Source: Ectobius pallidus (taxonomy: Eukaryota > Arthropoda > Insecta > Blattodea > Ectobiidae). Taken from it: a stretch of DNA of 64,000 nucleotides. Shown here one piece after another: positions 57,446 to 64,000 of the stretch. Made by a program: the position numbers and the translations under genes. The first letter of the stretch is position 1; every line of letters begins with the position of its first letter. The DNA lies in the NCBI GenBank assembly GCA_964059195.1, contig CAXKWD010000005.1:93571882-93635881 (forward strand), given 5' to 3'. The notes beneath the pieces are model-generated. The model worked only from the letters and a program-made list of their open reading frames with translations. It was not told where the DNA came from and did no database searches.

Positions 57446-58783
57446 GGACAAATTTTCCTCTATAGAATATATTACACATTTCATGAATGAGATAAGAATG
57501 AAAATCTATCAGCAAAAATGCTGAATGTTTATCTAAAAATGACAAAACACCGGGGTTAAATTAATGTTACAATGTTCATAGAGTTATTCAATTCTCACTT
57601 TTAACCGTTGTATCATAAACAACACATTTACATCACTTGAAATGCTCTGTAGCTAGTTTCTTACACAAGAGGTCGCGATTATGCCTTTAAAACGCAAGCA
57701 ATCGGATACTAAATCAACTTTAATGAGGATTAGAGGAACGTAGGCACTCATTAACTTAATCCTAATTTAACCAGGAACCCTGGTTAAAATTACACTTCTT
57801 ATTAACATTCTTCCGGGAAAAGGCTGGGTTACTCAAGCTTTGAAACAAATTTAAATACAGAGTTGACGATAAATAGGAGAACATTCAGGAGCTTTAAATA
57901 AAATTAGTCAACATCTTAAGCTCTGCTTATTTCACAGCACATGTAATCTGTAAGATCGTAGTTTTCTAATCCTGGTAATCCTATAAGAGTCTAATAAAAT
58001 AAAATAAAACTCTTCTCTAGTGCAATAGTTAGAAAACATTACTTTCCTTTAATTCCACATTCAGCACATCTATTTGTAAGAGCATTAAAACTGCCTCCCC
58101 CACAGTAAATATGTTACTTTATTCAATAATTACGCTGCTATAAGCTTTCTTCATCGTAAAATTCTGAAGACGGTAGAAAATTCCTTTCCCACCAAGGATG
58201 TGTCAGCTTATTAAATCTGAAACATCATCTATCCTATAGTGCGACAAGTTAAATAACAAGCAGGTGAATATTCGGGCTGCGCATCGACCACGCCTTTGGC
58301 TCTGCTTCCACTCCTCCCCTCTACTCCAAGAAACAGACCGAACACCCGATCGACGAGCGAATATGCCCGACTGCGAGACTTCGTCGGTGCCGTGGCCTCG
58401 TGATGTGATCGCTAAGCGGGGAAAAGAGGGTTCTGCGCCAATCTCCTTTCTGATTGTGCTACTGCGCAACCTGTTTCTTAACTTGTGACGCTATTGTTGT
58501 TGATACCTTGGAGTCAGTTTTACCTTTTTTAAGTTTTTGAACATATTGAATCAAAGTGAACGTTTGACTTCCAAAAGATTTGCCAGAATAACATACAGGA
58601 ATAAAAGTCAAGGTTAATACATAATAGTCATGTTAAACTGTTTTAAAGACCTTAACAGGCAAACAAAAAGTTAACAAAACAGGCGCCAGCGAGTTTTGTA
58701 GAAAATTTCAAGATGTTTATAAGAAGTACAGAAAATGCAATGTGGAAATACCTGACTTAATTCCGAAACTGACAAAAGATATG
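57446..58783. other. Unannotated stretch with a CpG-rich island-like part
   Basis: Positions 58260-58470 are clearly GC- and CpG-rich relative to the window, resembling the leader regions of the hAT elements at 20865 and 35512. No gene start or TIR pair was found around it. Confidence 0.35.
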
Positions 58784-60887
58784 CAGTAGAACTCCAGTTT
58801 TCCGGATTAATTGGGACAGGACCTGATTCGGATATTCAGATATCCAGATAATTGGATAAATCATGAAAAAATGTCATTTCTTTTTAAAAACTAAATTGTA
58901 CATTACTGTACAATTGTACTTATATAAAGTGTTACCTCTTGAACACAGGTTACCGGTCAGAGTCAGTTGTATTGCTGAGAAACTGTTAATTTTGTCGGTG
59001 ATTAACATTTGAGCAAATCCCCATAGCAATAGAACAAATGAATATATTCATTTGAGCAAACTAAAGAAATACAGAAATGGTACTTACATTTTTCCTCTAA
59101 ACGAGATGTGGCACCACTGTGTGGTTTCATCGCAATTTCATGGGCACGTCACTTCCTAAAGTTGGCTTATGTCCACCGCCATTTGATGGGCACGTTTTGA
59201 TGACAATGTCGAAACTGTGCTTTATATCTAGCTCCCATTAGCGTCACATATCTTAATAAATTAATCTTTCCCAGTTCTTAATGACATAAAGTCGGTTAAT
59301 TTCTGACTTCTTATTTTTCCTTTGCTTCGCAGAAAGATGCGATCGGATTGATATATCCGTTTGAATCTGTGGGTCCTTTAAAACCTGTGTTAAAATATGT
59401 ATCGGTGGATGTGCACAGTAAAAGTCCCTTTTGAAATGTCTGTGAAAGGACTCTGCTCCATTTGTACTTCAGGGGCAGTTTTCATTTGGCGGCTGTGCCC
59501 AAAGATTTGGAGGGAACTGACTGTCATCACTTACGTAGTTCTTCAAGAGGTAATGTAGACATTGAGTAGCCAGGGGAGTATCGGTAGCAATGCTGTGAAG
59601 TTCTACGAATGCATCAGATACCTGTTCTGGTGGTAAATATGGTAACCCGAAAAAATGGCTTAACAGTTTTCCCATGTCCGAATGTTTTTCTACATACTCT
59701 TTTCTCGGTCCTATTTCAACTACTTTTCGGAACCAAGATTGCCCGAGGTGAAAGTTACAACATTTTAAAGTTTAACCAGGAAAATATTTTTCAACATCTC
59801 AAAATCTAAAGTAATTATTCCTGACGGATTAAAGCGCCCGTTGCATAGTGCGCAAATTTGTCTCCACACGCTTTCATAGCATGTAACACTTTTGCTCTGA
59901 AGTAAACAGTAAACAACTTGAATATAACCCACCTCAGACAACACATGAATCTTATACGGTTGCATGAAATGTTTCGCACACGTCCGATCTGCTAAAACAA
60001 TTCAACTATTTGAACACAAATACTGCAGATTACTTTTGCATGTAAAAAGGCAGATACCTGCATCGAATTATACGTGACAAAATTGTTCTCCATTTGTTTG
60101 TATTCATGCAATGCAACTGCTCTAAGGCCTCTTGTGCCGACTGCGGAGCTATTGGTATGTGCTTCTTTCTAGCTGTGTACACTGCTAAACGAATGGTCTT
60201 AAAGTCATCTATTTGTAGAGACGAAATACTAGTATTAGTACCATTTGACAATGATTGACAAACAATTCACCACATGCTTCTCTTTTTCACTTACTGCGAG
60301 CAATATGCACTTCCATTTCTCTGTCATCTAACGGCAAATGTTTGTGTTCACCCAATTAACGTAAGATTTCAGTAATATCACAGTTTGTTTCGATCTTGGC
60401 ACAACACTTATTCACCGCACATATCCACGATTTATCTCTTGTCTGCATGTCCCGTTGAAATTTGTATTTAAAGTTACTGAAGAATATACACTCTGCACCA
60501 CGATTAGTAACAGATCTTATGAAGTCCATATGGGTAATTGTCTTGGCACACCGCGACGTAATGGATTACCAATGTTGCTGTCTGAGTCATGCACGCGGAC
60601 CTATTACTAAGGCTCCATCGTAAGGATAATTTAGAAGTATAATAGCCTGGCAGTTGAATGCGGCGTTGCCAAATCGACTACTAATTTGTGCTTGAGTGAA
60701 GTGAACATTTTTGCTCAAGTGAAGTAGGCATTTTTCCCTCAATTGCTCAAAGGTATGTCACCCAATTTTGTCGGTAAAAGTTTTTCTATTTGTAAAAAAA
60801 TTGGCGATCAGGATAATTGGCGATCCTCCACTTCCAAGCCCCATACTTTTTCGTCCGCACTCGGCGATCCGGATAGTTGGAGTTCTG
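58784..60887 (-). mobile_element. TIR-bounded element containing a decayed MULE transposase
   Basis: The left end CAGTAGAACTCCAGTTTTCC and, in complement, the right end CAGAACTCCAACTATCCGG are imperfect TIRs, followed inside by GGAT/AATTGG motifs on both sides. Such TIRs remind me of Tigger/pogo elements, whereas the interior is a FLYWCH-MULE gene. Either the MULE was inserted in a Tigger-like element, or this MULE family has such ends. No convincing TSD was found (ATATG is near both ends but offset). Confidence 0.55.
59469..60520 (-). pseudogene. MULE transposase with FLYWCH-type zinc finger, multiply broken
   Basis: Reading the minus strand in shifting frames gives the family order. First is a FLYWCH-like finger near 60330-60515 (NRGAECIFFSNFKYKFQRD, then a WICAVNKCCAKI Cys pair and EHKH). 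Next is the linker region at 60030-60251 (IRLAVYTARKKHIPIAPQS). The RNase-H core follows: a decayed first Asp region, then CAKHFMQPYKIHVLSEVGY, SVWRQICALC and ITLDFEML (second Asp) around 59790-59990. Last come CNFHLGQSWFRK and FFGLPYLPPEQVSDAFVEL, with an abrupt stop at 59469 where TNN/ESFH-type sequence would normally follow. MULE proteins excise Mutator-like elements. At least four frame breaks and stops make it inactive. Confidence 0.8.
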
Positions 60888-61070
60888 CTATATGTAATAT
60901 ATATAATTAATTGCGACATATATATATATATATAAGTATAATCCTTTGTAAAATTTATATGAAATTAGCATTTATCGAAATATACTAATATTTAAAATCA
61001 ATCGATGGTTAAAAATCTTTCTTTCATAGTATGCTATTATTTTTATTTTGTCTAATCAGCCATTCTTTTA
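60888..61070. other. AT-rich spacer with (TA)n
   Basis: A TATATATA tract lies at about 60919-60933. Confidence 0.5.
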
Positions 61071-61600
61071 GTAACGGATGTGACATGTACACGAGGTAAC
61101 AGCTAATTTAAAAAATGTAAATATATTTTTACAATGTTTCATACTTGTCTACTTACTTTGTGGTCCCCTTTGCAATCATGTGAATTTTCATTATTATTGC
61201 TCTGAAAAATTACAGTGAATAACTTCTTATATTCCGTAATGGATGTAACGAAAAGACACCTGCCTCTACGCTTAGTTTCACATTGGCTTCAAAATCTGTT
61301 AAAATATTTGAATAAATATAATTTAAAAATACTACACTGGTACTTAAAGGCTTAACGTTACCTGCCCAAGTAGGTGATTATCATAATTTTTAGTTCAATT
61401 TTTAGAAAATATATGTTTTGCAGTGTAACGGATGTGACAGGTATATATAAAAACCAAGTTCCTTCTTTGTTTAATATGAAATATTAGTTTCATCCAAAAA
61501 ATTTAATTACTACAGTATTACATAAGAAGTTATAGCATGACCAGAATACTCAATCTGATGCAATTTGAACTTTTCATGTTTCTTGTAACGGATGTGACAC
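61071..61600 (+). repeat. Four spaced copies of a GTAACGGATGTGACA motif
   Basis: Copies lie at 61071-61086, 61236-61249 (variant GTAATGGATGTAAC), 61425-61440 and 61585-61600. They are separated by 165, 189 and 160 bases of unrelated AT-rich sequence. All are on the same strand. Whether they are binding sites, degenerate tandem units, or element termini cannot be decided. Confidence 0.6.
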
Positions 61601-62662
61601 ACTGTACTCTATTTTAAAATCATATCAAAATATACTTTTATTTACCATAGCTGGTTGAAAATTTGTGTATATAATAACAATTCTGAAAGTTTTTGTTCCT
61701 TTATACGGCACACAAAGACCACAACAACTTACAATCTTCAATCTAAAACAGCTAATTTTGTCTTCAATCCTCAACTTTTCTGAACTTCAGATTTAACACT
61801 GTAAAATAGTTTAATTTTGAAGAAAATTATGCCAAGGAAACACCCATTCCTGTACATTCAGACATTTTACTTTGTAGTAGGCGTACCTGATTTTAATACT
61901 AGAAGCAGCAGATTTTTTGCTATGAGGTTATGTTATAAAAGAATGACTGATCTTCCTGCATTGGAATTTATCTACATCCTTTTTTGTTTCGCAAATACAG
62001 TAAGTTATTTTCATAAATCAAAACGGATACCGGTACAAACATGCATGTTGTGGAAATATTATTTAATAAAATACTTATTTATTTACAAGGAATAACTTCC
62101 CATTCTCGTGTAAAGAACACGCTCTTCTGCCAGTGAAATCAAACGTATTTACAAGCGAGATAAAATTAACGTTGGATAAGAGCATAGGTTATGCAAGTCT
62201 CATGGGTTAAACTGTGGTCTTTCAGATCCGGATTTGGAGAAAGGGGAGAAGGTGCTGTGCCCGCAGTTATCAGATGGTATTAAAGCCAGCGATTTCACAA
62301 CACGCTTATTGTGGCTTTGTTTTCCTTTTCAAAGGACTTCCTGAATAAAATATAGCATTCCCTTAGTCCAGGAAAACGGGTGTGTAGGAGTATTGTTTTA
62401 TAATGTATCCTATAGTTTTAAAAAATGTTTCACTGTAACAAAATCATAAACTGTGTGGATTTGGATACATTATAATTTATTTTGATTTATTTAAAAGTAT
62501 TTTTATTTAGTTTATAATGGTATATTATGTGGGGAGCCTATGGAAAAACCTCTCTTTGCTCGTTTCATAAGTTTCATATGAGTATCTTAATTGCCATTGT
62601 AGGCAAGTTGCATACGGCGTGTTTTTGTTCGACCATAATTAAATGTTTACTTTTGAGATTTG
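61601..62662. other. Unannotated AT-rich stretch
   Basis: No recognisable gene or repeat. Confidence 0.3.
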
Positions 62663-62782
62663 TTATTCATTCAAACAAACTGCCACGCTGCCCTTCGCAA
62701 TCAGCTGTTCTCGTAGTTCTTGTCTTCTGAGAAAGATGGCAGCTGATGGCGTCCGGTTAAGTCGAAGCTTCTTCTTGGCCAT
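62663..62782 (-). CDS. Short open frame, 39 codons, unrecognised
   Basis: On the minus strand an ATG at 62780-62782 (AAAATGG context) opens MAKKKLRLNRTPSAAIFLRR and ends at a TAA at 62663. It is basic at the start and helical thereafter, with more coding-like composition than its surroundings. It could be a first exon of a gene on the minus strand (its donor would be within the last third) or chance. No homologue is recognised. Confidence 0.2.
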   Translation of the reverse strand: MAKKKLRLNRTPSAAIFLRRQELREQLIAKGSVAVCLNE

Positions 62783-62832
62783 TTTCTTCAAAATAACAGA
62801 TTTTTACAACCCGAAATGAATTCATTCTAGTA

Positions 62833-63045
62833 TAACATTAATATTACCACGAACATAATTGATTTTATTTTAAATATAGGTTGTTTATTACGCAGTTTCA
62901 TTTATTGCTCCCAAGGTTTCAATATTGTTCAGTGTTCGATAATAATCGATACAACACCTGACTTATAATGAAAAGTTTTATCGAAATGGATATCATTATG
63001 TTACCGATACGTCTCACGTAATATGTGTATTAAAATAAGGCCGAA
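62833..63045. repeat. Dispersed repeat, inverted partner of 5590-5830
   Basis: Shared landmarks with the complement of 5590-5830 include TTCGATAATAATCGATAC, TTTTATCGAAAT and CGCAGTTTCATTT. Diverged, without visible termini. Confidence 0.55.
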
Positions 63046-63251
63046 CAACATTTTTTGTACAATAGAATTTCGAAACAGTCACTAATTAAATTATTTTATT
63101 CAGTCTATTTCGGCAGAACTTCAGGTACTGTAGTTTAACACTTCTAACTTCGCGCACCGTGGTCTTCACTAATCACTGCCTCGCACTCACAGGTCTTCGA
63201 ACACAAGATTTACAGCACGGGGGTCTTTGGGGGAATAATGATTCATTAGAG

Positions 63252-63771
63252 CATATATGGGCAACGCCCGGCCCGCGGGCCGGATGTGGCCCGCCCCGAC
63301 TTTTGATCCGGCCCGCGGAACATTTTAAAATTGCGCTCGAAAAAGTAAATATTTTCGGTTCTCGCCATCTACAGAGTGAGAGGGGGAAACAAAAGCCTGA
63401 ACTACGAGGTTGTTCCTTCCGGTCAGCCCTAGAAAAATGCTGCAATAGGCCTAAATCTGAGTATCAAACCAGACTTACAGATGCAAATGTTGAAAACACT
63501 CTGCGCTTGTGTATTAGTGGAAATGATGCCAACATTGATTATCTTGTTTCTCAAGTTCAAGCTCAAGCTTCTCATTAATTTCTGCTGATTGTAAGTAAAT
63601 ACATAATCACTTCGATATTGTTCTCATTCATGTAACTTTAGCATTATACTTTATAAATATAAAAAACCGTATCATTATTATTTTTTTCACAACTACCTAT
63701 TATCTAAGGCCCGCGCCTTCATAAATATTTTAAAGTTTAGCCCGCATCTTGACAAAGGTTGCCCATACCTG
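63252..63771 (+). mobile_element. hAT element, internally deleted
   Basis: The termini CATATATGGGCAACGCC and, in complement, CAGGTATGGGCAACC form TIRs. A perfect 8 bp TSD, CATTAGAG, lies at 63244-63251 and 63772-63779 (position 2 is A rather than the usual T). The left subterminal region is GC-rich (GGCCCGCGGGCC palindrome), and its complement-like GCCCGC motifs recur near the right end. Only the last part of a transposase gene survives. Confidence 0.85.
63432..63578 (+). pseudogene. hAT transposase dimerisation-tail remnant
   Basis: The frame ends KSEYQTRLTDANVENTLRLC, then SGNDANIDYLVSQVQ and a stop at 63576-63578. The RLTDxxxxxxLRL pattern is the conserved C-terminal end of hAT transposases (compare the RLTDDHMSSCLRL of the copy at 21251-23093). 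Everything before residue RPK is missing; the upstream open sequence comes from the element's leader. Confidence 0.75.
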
Positions 63772-63779
63772 CATTAGAG

Positions 63780-64000
63780 GATACCTAGGCAAATCCAAGT
63801 TCATCAAACACTCGCCTACTTCAAGTAGGAACCAAATTCTCTACCATATCTCCTAGTTACGTCTCTTTATTCGTACTGGAGAACAGGACGGACTATCAAA
63901 AAAACCTCAATTAATTTATGAAATAAAGCAAATCAGTCATGACGTTACGTACGGTTTCATACACTGAAATGGTTTAGCGGTATAATTACTTAATTAAATA
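63780..64000. other. Right edge, unannotated
   Basis: AT-rich flank without recognisable features. Confidence 0.3.

Noticed and set aside
58203..58488. Overlapping open frames on both strands in a CpG-rich patch
   Set aside because: High GC lowers stop frequency; no recognisable protein and no flanking gene structure.

Overview
The window looks like repeat-dense, AT-rich nuclear DNA of an insect. A hemimetabolous, perhaps cockroach- or termite-like, genome is my best guess. The guess rests on tRNA-derived SINE types, LINE C-termini and DUF4817-type mariner fragments that I associate with such genomes; no sequence search was possible. No intact host gene can be supported. Almost everything recognisable is a transposable element, usually broken and often nested. 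The boundaries given here come from terminal inverted repeats (TIRs) and target-site duplications (TSDs) read directly from the sequence.

Layout. 1-14.4 kb: four members plus a fragment of one hAT-type MITE family, two inverted copies of a small TIR element, several SINEs, a LINE tail caught between inverted repeats, and a ~150 bp tandem monomer array interrupted by a SINE. 14.46-19.56 kb: a 5.1 kb minisatellite of about 170 copies of a 30 bp unit, open in several frames on both strands. It has longer-period order and an internal second copy of its own right-hand border. On the minus strand it follows an Arg/Glu/Gln-rich, exon-like open frame. 20.87-23.42 kb: a nearly complete hAT transposon with one frameshift in its transposase. 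24.62-29.22 kb: a 4.6 kb DNA transposon with ~660 bp TIRs, a 4 bp TSD and a multiply frameshifted transposase, perhaps Sola-like. 29.2-33.7 kb: almost featureless. 33.7-40.4 kb: nested hAT elements, SINEs, another tandem-monomer copy, and a Jockey-type reverse-transcriptase fragment enclosed by 90 bp inverted repeats and a 13 bp TSD. 42.6-44.8 kb: two mariner-derived foldback elements. 47.07-50.16 kb: a PIF/Harbinger element carrying a nested LINE. 50.5-57.5 kb: small repeats, LINE C-terminal fragments and a SINE. 58.8-60.9 kb: a TIR-bounded block holding a decayed FLYWCH-MULE transposase. 61.07-61.6 kb: four copies of a 14-16 bp motif at roughly 160-190 bp spacing. 63.25-63.77 kb: a deleted hAT element that keeps only its dimerisation tail.

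The coding pieces do not form pathways. They are separate transposition genes (hAT, putative Sola, mariner, Harbinger, MULE, and Jockey and other LINE reverse transcriptases), essentially all inactive by truncation, frameshift or stop codon. The most unusual structures are the minisatellite and its exon-like flank, the inverted-repeat Jockey composite, and the long-TIR transposon.
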